Origin: Candidatus Woesearchaeota archaeon
GTDB lineage: Archaea > Nanobdellota > Nanobdellia > Woesearchaeales > GW2011-AR9
Length of the DNA stretch: 34,668 nucleotides
Direction of reading: 5' to 3'
NCBI GenBank assembly: GCA_013204355.1
Contig: JABMOA010000039.1
Span: forward strand, 1 to 34,668
The notes below the pieces were generated by a model, which saw only the letters and a list, made by a program, of their open reading frames with translations, ran no database searches and had not been told where the DNA came from. The translations under genes were made by a program, and so were the position numbers. Position 1 is the stretch's first letter. Every line of letters begins with the position of its first letter. Shown here in pieces: positions 5,699-14,430 of the stretch.

Positions 5699-8600
5699 AT
5701 GAAAAAAAGAGGATTGATGTTAGTTGTACTTTTAGTTCTGTCTATATTTTATAGTGCGATGGTTCTGGGTGAGACAAATAAAACAGATGTTAAATTAGAA
5801 AAGTATACTGAATATAAAGCAATTGCTATTAAAAATAATTGTGATGATAAAGAAGAGTGTGAAAAAAAAGAAACACATGTTAATAAGTATTGTGCAGAAT
5901 CAAGTTCTGAGAGTTGTGGTTTTGGTGATGAATGTGATGATGTTGAGATCGGCTGGCCGGATAGTGGACAAAGCTGTATTATTTATTCTTATGAATTGGA
6001 TGGTGGAGGGGATGATGAATGTGTAAGTGCTACTGTACTTACTGGACTTAATGTAAATGAACAATACACTTCTCTTGGAGAAAAAAAAGATATATTAAGT
6101 ACTGATTTTGATGATTTTGTAGATGGGGGGACCAGTAGTGCAGTTCTGGCAGGTGCTGGTGCTGGTGCTGGAATAGGTTCAGTTTTTCCGGTAATAGGGA
6201 CTTTGATAGGTGCTGCAGTTGGTGCTGTAGTGGGTTTGGTTACAAGTATTGCATTAAATATATTTGGAGGTAATGCGGATGCAAAGACTGCTCTTCAATA
6301 TGCTCCTTTTAATTTTAAAGATCAAAATGGAGTTCTTTGTGGAAGTAATAAAAAATGGGTACAATGTGATGAAGGACATAAAGATGCTCTTTACTGGGTC
6401 AATTTTGAAATTCCTATTGAATTAGATGATGGGACTCAACTGAAAAAAACAATCCCTACTCTTCTTTATGAATGTAAGGATTTAGGAAATAATGAAGGAT
6501 TCACCTGGCAAATAAAAGAAGATAGAGATAATGACAAAGATGGATGGACAAAGGCTCAAGGAGATTGTAGTGATTATGGGTATCTAGACCCTTATTTAGG
6601 TTGTCCTGTCTTATCTGAAGAAGATTATCAAGGTCAAACAAAAGAATTTATTCGTGGAAAAGTTAAAGATTTATGTGGTGACCCTGAGTTCTCTTTTTGT
6701 TCAATGTGTACAAATCCTGGAGCAAATGAAATTTGTGGCGATAAAATTAATAATGATTGTAAAGCCCCTTCTGGAGTTATTGATGTTTTTAATTTCCTAG
6801 AAGGAGAAACCAACGACGATTGTAATCTTAATCAAGATGCATGTCGTCAAGATAAAAATCAAAATAATTTTGTAAATGAAAAATTATCTTATGAATCTGG
6901 GTCTAAAGGTTCAAGTACAGGGTTCTGTTGTGGAGCTGGTGGACTTGATGATGTAGGAAAATCTTGGTCTAATGACGATGGTGGTTTTGTGTGTATTAAT
7001 AATGATCCAACTCTTATTGGTGGTGTGAAACTTAGTGATCAATTATGTCCTTCTGGAGAAAATTGGTGTTTAATTTCTGCAACACAAAATCCATTTAAAG
7101 TATTTACAATTAATAAACCTGGTGAGGAAGCCTATGATATTGTGTCAAACAGCGAAGGATGGTATCAATGTAAAGATAATGTTCAAAATTTAGAAGCACC
7201 ATCTTTAAATGTGGAAAATCAAAAATTTTCAAACAGATTTCAATGTTATAAAGAAGGAGATAGATGGAGTTGGGCCGAATGTTTTGGTGAAGGTTCGCCT
7301 AAGAAAAATGATAATGTTAAAGGAAGATATACTGGTCAATCTTTATACACACTTCCTTTAATCAAAGGAAAAGAAAATGAACAAGGTCAAAATATTTTAA
7401 AAGGTGATGGTGTTACAATTGATGTTCAATCTAATTTTAAAGATTGGTATGGTGCAGATACAACATTAGATTTTGAAGGTTACGATTCTTTAGAATTTTT
7501 TGTAAAATATGAAAACCCAGACAATTTAAAATTGCCTGCTGGTCTCACCTTAGAAATATTTGGGCCACAAAATAAAAAATATTATTCTTCTGGTGTTTTA
7601 GGATTTGCGCAAAACGGATTCTTTAGTGAAAATTCTTCTATGCATATTAAAGTTCCAATTCAACCTTACAAAGGTGTCAAAACAATTTCCTTGAAAACCT
7701 TGAATCAACAAAATGCATTTGAATTACAAGGTATGTTTTTAAGTAAAGGTGAAACACAATTTTGTTCAGGGATTGATGATCGTGAACAATCCAATTGGTT
7801 AGAAAATTTAGACCAAGGAGATGCAGAAACATTTTTTGCAACAAGCGAATCATTGTGTAAATCATTATATGGAGATAATGCATGGTTAGGAAATGATGAA
7901 TCCGTAGATATTGAAACAGCTAATTGTTGTGGAAATGTTGCAAACGAATATTATGATGGTGCTTCTGCAACAGAAACAGGGTGTTGGAATTCTCAACCTT
8001 TAGGAATTGGAGATACTTCCATGGACATTAAATTCACTGTAAGTTCAGCAGAAAAACAATTTGATGTGAAGTTCCCTGAAAAATCAGTGAGTTTTACATA
8101 TACTACACATACAGGAAATTATTATTTAACAGGGGAAGGAACTGCAGGCAAGATTGATCCTGAATCATTAGGTAAAGATTCCAGTGCAATTTATTGTTTG
8201 GAGAAAGATTATGGAGGGGATTGTGTAAAATGGAAAGAAGAAACAGTTACTTCAGATCCTATTACAAAAACAATTTCTTTTAAAGGTGAATCTCAGAAAG
8301 TTGAAGAAATAACAATCAATAAAGCTGAACATAGATTGACTTACATGGGCGATTTTTATGGTGAGATTACAATTAATTCAGAGGATGAAGATGTTGTATT
8401 GTCTTTCTATGCTCCATTACAAGGGGATTCTTGGGATAAGATATTACCAGTAAATGAATTAAGAAGTTTATTTGAAAACAAAGTCTACATCATGGCTGAT
8501 TATAAAACAATTGAAGCTAACGAATTAACACCCATTCAGAAAACACAAGAATTAATTTATTCATGTACCAAAGATGAATGTCTTTTCCCGCTTCCTGGAG

Positions 8601-10483
8601 AAGCACCATACACCGTTACAAACCCACATCCAGAATTGTATGAGTTATATTTTGTAACAGGGTCAGACAAAGCTAGTGAACATTTTATTGGGACTGAAAG
8701 GACGTTTGATAAAAAAGCTAACCTGAAAGTAAAGAAAGTTGCACAACAGATTATTTATGATGGCGAATTCTTTGGATGTAGCGCAGTAGATTATTTGATT
8801 GGAGAAGGCAAATTAAAAGAAGAAAATAATCTTAAACATTGTGCTGTGAAGGGAGATGCATTCTGTGCATACTCTGTGTCAGAAGGTGATAATAAAGAAG
8901 TTCTTTCTACAATCAATTCATGGAGTAAAGTAGATGAAACTAAAGTTGGATATGATAATACAGATTCTTTTAACTTTAATAATCCGGAAGATTCTTTCCT
9001 AACTTTAAAGGAAGCGAACTACAAAGCGAATGAACGTAATTCTTCATCTGGCGCTGTACCTGCACGAAATATTTTATCTAATGCTTTATTTATTCCAAGT
9101 GGATCTGAGTTACCTCATTGGGAAATTCTTGCGCAAGGCTCTTTAAAGAAAAATGAACAATTGAATCTTGAAGGTACAAAAGTAAATTTAGATGCGGGCG
9201 AAACATTAAGGTCAGAAAGAATCGCAGTTGTACCCGGTACATTACATTTTGTTCATAATGGAACTTGTGAAGCTTCACTTAATATTATTGATAAAGATGG
9301 GAAATCTAGCGATGCCACATTACCTGAATTTAAAATTGAACAAACATCATATCTTGCATTATCTTTTGAAGGTCCTTGTAGCGTTGAGAAACCAATGCTT
9401 CAATATAGGGACGATGAAGCACCCGCAGAATTTTATTTCCAAGATTTATATCCAGCACGCGCTGGTGCAGCATGTTGTGCAGAGAATGGATGTTGGAATG
9501 GATTTGCATGTGTTGAAGAGATGTCTTCTCTTTCAAATTTCTATGAACCCACAGGTGACAATAGAAATTATAGGTGTGTTGAAGGAGATTGGGTCAACGT
9601 TCCTGCAAACAAAGATTGGATTGAAGATAAGGCAGGATTTTGTCAATCAAAATCACAATGTTTTGTTTTATCTGAAGATGATGGTGGGACTGCAGCGAAT
9701 TCAGCAGCTTCGTTTATTGATGGGTTATATCCAAATTGTATTGACTCTGGGGAATATATTTTAGACAATTATTGTAATGAAGGTGTGTGGACTTCACGGA
9801 CAAAATTTATTGCAGAATCTTTATTAGATGTTGCAGGAAGTAATGATTATTCATTATATTGTACAAACTATCAAGACACTTTATTACATTTAGATGGGAA
9901 AGAGAACCAAATTGCAGGAACCAATTTAGAAACTGTGAAAAAAGAATTAGGGTTAGGCGAAGCAATTGGTGGTGGGCCAGCCGAAGAAATTATCAGGTCT
10001 TGTTTCTCAGATATCAAAGGCGAAGAAGCAGGCCGTTTACTAAACAAAGGTGAAAATAGTTGTATCAATAATGTATGTATCTTAAAGCAAGGTGATAAAA
10101 CCATTATGGGTACAACATTAAATCATCCTTTAGATGACCCTGAAAAATCTTTCTTAATTGCATTAGATATTCCTCCTCAAAAATTAAATGAGATTTGTCA
10201 GACGGGCGAAGGTTTTGTATTATGCGATTTATCTAAAGTAAATCAGGAAGGAGATTTATGGTATAACAAAAATTTAAATGCTATTATTTATAGTAAAGAT
10301 GGTGTGAACTTGAAGAAATCAGGATTAGTAAGTTTCTTCAGTAAATTGTTTGGGGCAGATGATAAAGTAAATCCGTTTGCAGAATTCAAAAGTTTTAGAG
10401 ATATTTATTCCCTAAACATCAATAACAAAGAAATTGTAGGTATTAAACAACTACGGGCATCTAACAGTTCTGCAATTGTATAA
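5699..10483 (+). CDS. giant secreted Cys-rich protein, probably cut short by an in-frame stop
   Basis: A 1594-residue exported protein of unknown function. Residues 1-24 form a signal peptide (KKRG, then LMLVVLLVLSIFYSAMVLG). The mature protein is acidic and rich in cysteine, often in short clusters (CGDPEFSFCSMC, EICGDKINNDC, CCAENGCWNGFAC), suggesting disulfide-linked extracellular modules. Residues about 146-190 form an unexpected hydrophobic glycine-zipper segment (AGAGAGAGIG, GTLIGAAVGAVVGLV) that could insert in a membrane or oligomerise. Several beta-rich stretches follow, but I recognise no named domain. TATA-like TTTATAAG is centred about 35 bases before the ATG. The TAA at 10481 is followed in the same frame by 70 more sense codons (see the next entry). 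It precedes the other large surface proteins and probably belongs with them. Confidence 0.88.
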   Translation: MKKRGLMLVVLLVLSIFYSAMVLGETNKTDVKLEKYTEYKAIAIKNNCDDKEECEKKETHVNKYCAESSSESCGFGDECDDVEIGWPDSGQSCIIYSYELDGGGDDECVSATVLTGLNVNEQYTSLGEKKDILSTDFDDFVDGGTSSAVLAGAGAGAGIGSVFPVIGTLIGAAVGAVVGLVTSIALNIFGGNADAKTALQYAPFNFKDQNGVLCGSNKKWVQCDEGHKDALYWVNFEIPIELDDGTQLKKTIPTLLYECKDLGNNEGFTWQIKEDRDNDKDGWTKAQGDCSDYGYLDPYLGCPVLSEEDYQGQTKEFIRGKVKDLCGDPEFSFCSMCTNPGANEICGDKINNDCKAPSGVIDVFNFLEGETNDDCNLNQDACRQDKNQNNFVNEKLSYESGSKGSSTGFCCGAGGLDDVGKSWSNDDGGFVCINNDPTLIGGVKLSDQLCPSGENWCLISATQNPFKVFTINKPGEEAYDIVSNSEGWYQCKDNVQNLEAPSLNVENQKFSNRFQCYKEGDRWSWAECFGEGSPKKNDNVKGRYTGQSLYTLPLIKGKENEQGQNILKGDGVTIDVQSNFKDWYGADTTLDFEGYDSLEFFVKYENPDNLKLPAGLTLEIFGPQNKKYYSSGVLGFAQNGFFSENSSMHIKVPIQPYKGVKTISLKTLNQQNAFELQGMFLSKGETQFCSGIDDREQSNWLENLDQGDAETFFATSESLCKSLYGDNAWLGNDESVDIETANCCGNVANEYYDGASATETGCWNSQPLGIGDTSMDIKFTVSSAEKQFDVKFPEKSVSFTYTTHTGNYYLTGEGTAGKIDPESLGKDSSAIYCLEKDYGGDCVKWKEETVTSDPITKTISFKGESQKVEEITINKAEHRLTYMGDFYGEITINSEDEDVVLSFYAPLQGDSWDKILPVNELRSLFENKVYIMADYKTIEANELTPIQKTQELIYSCTKDECLFPLPGEAPYTVTNPHPELYELYFVTGSDKASEHFIGTERTFDKKANLKVKKVAQQIIYDGEFFGCSAVDYLIGEGKLKEENNLKHCAVKGDAFCAYSVSEGDNKEVLSTINSWSKVDETKVGYDNTDSFNFNNPEDSFLTLKEANYKANERNSSSGAVPARNILSNALFIPSGSELPHWEILAQGSLKKNEQLNLEGTKVNLDAGETLRSERIAVVPGTLHFVHNGTCEASLNIIDKDGKSSDATLPEFKIEQTSYLALSFEGPCSVEKPMLQYRDDEAPAEFYFQDLYPARAGAACCAENGCWNGFACVEEMSSLSNFYEPTGDNRNYRCVEGDWVNVPANKDWIEDKAGFCQSKSQCFVLSEDDGGTAANSAASFIDGLYPNCIDSGEYILDNYCNEGVWTSRTKFIAESLLDVAGSNDYSLYCTNYQDTLLHLDGKENQIAGTNLETVKKELGLGEAIGGGPAEEIIRSCFSDIKGEEAGRLLNKGENSCINNVCILKQGDKTIMGTTLNHPLDDPEKSFLIALDIPPQKLNEICQTGEGFVLCDLSKVNQEGDLWYNKNLNAIIYSKDGVNLKKSGLVSFFSKLFGADDKVNPFAEFKSFRDIYSLNINNKEIVGIKQLRASNSSAIV

Positions 10484-10696
10484 TATAAAGGGTTTGACAC
10501 GCCAATCTGTGATTTTGCAGATGCCGATCAGGTTAATGTAGAAGGATTGAAAGTACAGTTATTACAAAAGGTTGGTAATGAACAAAAATTAACATGTGTG
10601 ATTAATGAAAGTTCTCAAAAAGTAGAAGTAGTTTCTTCTCAAGATGCAATCAACGAATTCTGGCCACAATTGACAGGGAAATTACGAGTTGAATAG
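10484..10696 (+). pseudogene. in-frame C-terminal continuation of the giant protein after a TAA
   Basis: Directly after the stop of the 1594-residue ORF the same frame stays open for 70 codons to TAG at 10694-10696. It reads YKGFDTPICDFADADQVN and later LTCVINESSQKVEVVSS and LTGKLRVE, with the same composition as the upstream protein. It has no in-frame ATG or obvious ribosome site, so it is unlikely to be a separate gene. A single C-to-T change (CAA to TAA) would explain it. A sequencing error or readthrough are alternatives. Confidence 0.7.
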
Positions 10697-10713
10697 GTTT
10701 TTTATTCATTCAT
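10696..10713 (+). terminator. T-rich terminator after the giant-protein gene
   Basis: GGTTTTTTATTCATT follows the TAG stop at once. A T-run without a strong hairpin is typical of archaeal terminators. The next promoter begins about 12 bases downstream. Confidence 0.35.
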
Positions 10714-10724
10714 TCTAGAATAAA

Positions 10725-10732
10725 TTTATAAG
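10725..10732 (+). promoter_or_regulatory. TATA box of the 846-residue protein gene
   Basis: TTTATAAG is centred about 26 bases before the ATG at 10755, so the mRNA is probably leaderless. Confidence 0.5.
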
Positions 10733-10754
10733 TATCTTTTTCTTCTCTTATAAG

Positions 10755-13295
10755 ATGGACAAAAAGAGGCAGATTGTTTTTTCTAGTAATAAAGCTCAAG
10801 TTACAGTATTTATTATCATGGGAATCATTCTCCTTTTTGTTTTTATTGCGATTATTGCATTTACTTCCCAACTTCAAAAAGAAGAATTCTCAGCAGCTGA
10901 AGAACAAGCATTTAATCAAATGTTTGAAAAGGAAGCGCTACGGATTTTTGTGGAAGATTGTTTACGGGATTCTTTACAAGATGGATTAATTATTGTAGGT
11001 GAACAAGGAAAAATATGGGAAGGTCAACCAGGAGGGGTAACTACCTTTGTTGAAGGTGTCAATGGGATGAAGTTAGCTGACGGAACACAAGTTGCATACG
11101 CACTTGAAAACAAGAAATATCCTCAACATCAGAACGCATATCCTTGTAAGAACGATACATCTTCACCTGAATTTTGTAGATATGAATTTCCTGATACTTC
11201 TTTAGGATTTGGGGAATTAACATTACGTGCAAGTTCTATTACTAACGATTTGCAACGATTCTTAGGTACAAAGACACAAGAATGTGTAGAAACATACACC
11301 AAAGAAAATATTTCAAGTAAAGCAAAGATTGAATCAACAGATGTTGACATTAAATTATCATTATTGAATGATGGGATTGCTGTGAAAGCAAATTACCCTT
11401 TAAAATTTTCACTTGATAATCAAGACTTTTTCCATTTGTCAAGTTTTGACTTTTTTTATTCTACACAGTTTAAACAACTTCTTGATGCCGCTGTTTTAAT
11501 ACCTTTAGAACGAGATTTTAGATATCTTGATTTTGAATTTACAGAAGAAACATTAAAGAAACCAACATTTACATATGCAAACAAACAACAATTTTCTTCG
11601 TGTGACCCTTTCCAGAATAATCCTTTTTTATTTTTCTGTCAACAAGGATTGAATGCAGATCAATATAATAATCTTGGGATCTCCCTTACAAAATCTAGTT
11701 TTGGCGGTGACGATTTATTCACCTTCACACCGTCCAGTTCTTTAATCGTCAACCGTCCAGGCGATTACCATTTTAATGTATTACGTCAAAATAGACCACC
11801 TGCATTAGATTATATAGAACGATTTAGTTGTCCTCTTTCAGATTATGATTATCTTGTTGTGAAAGATGACCCAAAATTAGGCACTGTTGAATTTACACCA
11901 TTTGCAAAGGATCCTGATGAGGATTCAAAAGAATTTAAGTTTGTGAATGGGGTGTTTAAGTTTGAGGAATCTAATGGGACAGTCAAAGTTTCTGCAGAAG
12001 ACCTAAAAGATTTAGAAGGAGTTAACATGTTTTCTATTAAATCAATAGATGAACACGGGTTGGAAGATGTACAAGATGTACGGGTGTTAATTGATCGACC
12101 ATTACAAACCAACTTACAAGTGGATTATCCTTATAATTTCACCCAAAATTATTCATCTTACAAGGAATATTTAGGTAATAATGATATCCTTTTAATTTCA
12201 CGTGAAGATCCTGTATTCATTAATATTTCAACGCCAGGAACATCATTGAAAGGTGCAGTTCCTTCAGTACAATTAATTTTTGAAGGTAATAATGAAAAAT
12301 TTACCTCTTTAATCCCTTTAAATTTAAAAGACGCATGTTTTGCATTTCCTTCATCGCTTGGGAAAAAATCATTATGTGATTTAGATTCCTATAAAAGCAT
12401 GTTCAACGAATGGGATAAATTATTAGCAAAATCTGATCTTGCATTTAAGAATCCGACTCCTACTGGAAAATTATTTTTAAACACAACTACAAATTATTGT
12501 AGTGAACAAGAAGTTTCATCTATGAAAGAAATTAACGTTGCCATTGTTGCATGTTTATCACACAGAAATCCTACGCATCCTTATCCCTATGTAAGAGATG
12601 ACCCTAACGAATATTACAAATATAAATTTCCTGTTGGAGAAGACGGGACTGATTTCAGTAAGAATGTAGGGAAGGAAGATATTAATCCATTTATGGCGTC
12701 AAATATTTGTTGTGCTAGCAATAAAATTCAAACAGCTGGTGCGACATGTTTCATAAATCCAGAACCAGGATGTTATGGAAGGGTTAAAGATTTTACAATT
12801 TCAATAAACTCTAAAAAAAATAACCCTTCTGGATTTTCAGGATATGTGAAAGAAACACAAGTTGCAACCTGTGATGGTGTAAGAGGAAATATTTGTGGTG
12901 GGGAAAAAGAATATAAATTAGAATACAATCAATTAACTTGTGGAAATTCTAGTTTGACAGGTTGTCAAACAATTGCATCTGCATGTCAAAACCAACCGGC
13001 GTATGGATATCCTCAGAAAGATGGTGAGGCAATAGGATGGTGTTATGGTACCATGGGTTGTCAATCTTTATGTCCATCTGGATCAGAAGTAGTAGATCTC
13101 ACTGCAGTAACTACACCTTCAAAAGCTTATGATGCAAATATTGTTGCTAAAACAAAATTAATTACCAATAGTAAAGATTTAAATTTGGGATGCGGTTGTA
13201 ATTCTCAAACAGAAGCAAAAGCGTGTGATGGGAATTTTGATGGAATTTTTGCAGGTCAATGTCGTGGAGGAAAATGTGATGAAGCGAAAGGTTAG
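10755..13295 (+). CDS. large N-terminally anchored surface protein with prepilin-like start
   Basis: An 846-residue protein with one N-terminal membrane segment (about 15-38) preceded by SSNKAQVTVFIIMG. This resembles a class III (prepilin-type) signal in which a short basic segment ending K-A or K-G precedes QVTVF and a hydrophobic helix. Next comes FVEDCLRDSLQDGLIIVGEQ, a pattern I associate with large DPANN surface proteins. Residues about 350-452 look like a cadherin/Ig-type beta domain (FTPFAKDPDEDS, DLEGVNMFSIKSIDEHGLE). The last 200 residues are Cys-rich (NICCASN, GCYGRV, CGCNSQTEAKACDG). The bulk should be outside the cell. The 3' end overlaps the next start by 17 bases, so they form an operon. 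The function is unknown. Confidence 0.88.
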   Translation: MDKKRQIVFSSNKAQVTVFIIMGIILLFVFIAIIAFTSQLQKEEFSAAEEQAFNQMFEKEALRIFVEDCLRDSLQDGLIIVGEQGKIWEGQPGGVTTFVEGVNGMKLADGTQVAYALENKKYPQHQNAYPCKNDTSSPEFCRYEFPDTSLGFGELTLRASSITNDLQRFLGTKTQECVETYTKENISSKAKIESTDVDIKLSLLNDGIAVKANYPLKFSLDNQDFFHLSSFDFFYSTQFKQLLDAAVLIPLERDFRYLDFEFTEETLKKPTFTYANKQQFSSCDPFQNNPFLFFCQQGLNADQYNNLGISLTKSSFGGDDLFTFTPSSSLIVNRPGDYHFNVLRQNRPPALDYIERFSCPLSDYDYLVVKDDPKLGTVEFTPFAKDPDEDSKEFKFVNGVFKFEESNGTVKVSAEDLKDLEGVNMFSIKSIDEHGLEDVQDVRVLIDRPLQTNLQVDYPYNFTQNYSSYKEYLGNNDILLISREDPVFINISTPGTSLKGAVPSVQLIFEGNNEKFTSLIPLNLKDACFAFPSSLGKKSLCDLDSYKSMFNEWDKLLAKSDLAFKNPTPTGKLFLNTTTNYCSEQEVSSMKEINVAIVACLSHRNPTHPYPYVRDDPNEYYKYKFPVGEDGTDFSKNVGKEDINPFMASNICCASNKIQTAGATCFINPEPGCYGRVKDFTISINSKKNNPSGFSGYVKETQVATCDGVRGNICGGEKEYKLEYNQLTCGNSSLTGCQTIASACQNQPAYGYPQKDGEAIGWCYGTMGCQSLCPSGSEVVDLTAVTTPSKAYDANIVAKTKLITNSKDLNLGCGCNSQTEAKACDGNFDGIFAGQCRGGKCDEAKG

Positions 13296-14367
13296 TTTTA
13301 TAGTTGTACTTTTGATTTTATCTTCATTAATAATTATACCTTCCTTAGCTTCTGCTGTAAATGGGTGTTTTGTTGATAAAGAAAGTAGTAAATATTGTAC
13401 AGATATTTCAGATATTGAAGCGCAAGAAGAATGTTCTTTTTCGGATACATGTGATTTAACTTTGGATTTTTTAGAAGACCAATTGTGTACTTTTGTGGAT
13501 GAATGCCAAAAAATTTTGTGTAAAAGTTCGTGTAAGGTGGAATATAGAGGCCAATGTGTCTTTGGTGAAGTTCCACAAGGTGATGAACAAGAATGGTGTT
13601 CTTCTGGGTGTTGTCAATTTACATTTGGAAATCAGGAGTATTGTCAATCAACACCAGGTCAATGGAAATGTGAAGTTGAAGCTATTAACAGAGATCAAAC
13701 AACATACGGATTTGAATCTAATGCTAATTGTGAAACGTCTTGTCAAGATTTTACATATCAAGCTACATCCTATCCAGTAAGTATAAGTAAAAAACAATTT
13801 ACAACAATTTTATTAGAAGAATCAAAAAAACCTGTAAAAAAAGAAACTTCACCTCCTAAAGAAGCGAAAAATGAAGATGAAAAAGAAAGTAGTTTCTCAT
13901 TTTTCTGGTGGATATTAATCATTGGATTAATTATTTTGATTGCTGTGAAATGGAAATCTTGGTTTAAATCTGACGATGGAAATCTTGTTGAAGAAGGTTA
14001 TGCTCCAAAATCACCAGGCCTTTTCTCTCCTTTTCTTTCAAATCCTTTCACAAAAGCACGTATCAAAAAAATGAAACGCGAACATAAACATAAGCGTAAA
14101 GAGCAACGTATGGAAAATTTATTCGGTGAAGCAGGATTGACATTACCTAAGGAAGTGAAACCTTCCCAAAATTTTGAAGAGTTAGAACGACGAATCAAAA
14201 ATGCTAAAGTTCCAATAATTAATACTTATGTGACAAAACTGAATCAGATTGCAAATCAGCGTGAACGGAAGGAAAAAAATACATTTAACACGCTTAAAGA
14301 ACTACAAAAACGTGAACAAAGCGAAGTTTTCAAAAAATTAAGGCAAATATCTCAAAAAAATAAATAA
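13279..14367 (+). CDS. Cys-rich single-pass membrane protein with basic cytoplasmic tail
   Basis: The ORF track starts at 13225, but ATG 13279 has GGAGG eight bases upstream and gives a proper signal peptide (MKRKVSFIVVLLILSSLIII), so it is chosen (362 residues). After the signal comes a domain of about 16 cysteines with DECQKILCKSSC, GCCQF, YCQSTPGQWKC and CETSCQD. A charged linker follows, then a membrane helix (FFWWILIIGLIILIAV) and a basic, coiled-coil-prone tail (KARIKKMKREHKHKRKEQR, ending VFKKLRQISQKNK). The same order and similar motifs occur in the 2055-residue protein encoded next: Cys-rich ectodomain with GCCQ, one helix, basic tail with a KLxxI motif. The two probably act in one complex; no named family is recognised. 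Confidence 0.85.
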   Translation: MKRKVSFIVVLLILSSLIIIPSLASAVNGCFVDKESSKYCTDISDIEAQEECSFSDTCDLTLDFLEDQLCTFVDECQKILCKSSCKVEYRGQCVFGEVPQGDEQEWCSSGCCQFTFGNQEYCQSTPGQWKCEVEAINRDQTTYGFESNANCETSCQDFTYQATSYPVSISKKQFTTILLEESKKPVKKETSPPKEAKNEDEKESSFSFFWWILIIGLIILIAVKWKSWFKSDDGNLVEEGYAPKSPGLFSPFLSNPFTKARIKKMKREHKHKRKEQRMENLFGEAGLTLPKEVKPSQNFEELERRIKNAKVPIINTYVTKLNQIANQRERKEKNTFNTLKELQKREQSEVFKKLRQISQKNK

Positions 14368-14430
14368 TTTCTACGTCTTTACTTACACGCAAACCTTATA
14401 AACAATAACTCTTTTATATCCCTTGTATAA

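Noticed and set aside
9228-9764. 178-residue plus-strand ORF
   Set aside because: Out-of-frame shadow inside the giant secreted protein; the composition is Leu/His/Ile-rich and no ribosome site precedes it.
10481-10483. Recoding of TAA as a sense codon
   Set aside because: TAA is used as the terminal stop by many intact genes in the window, often directly followed by the next gene start.
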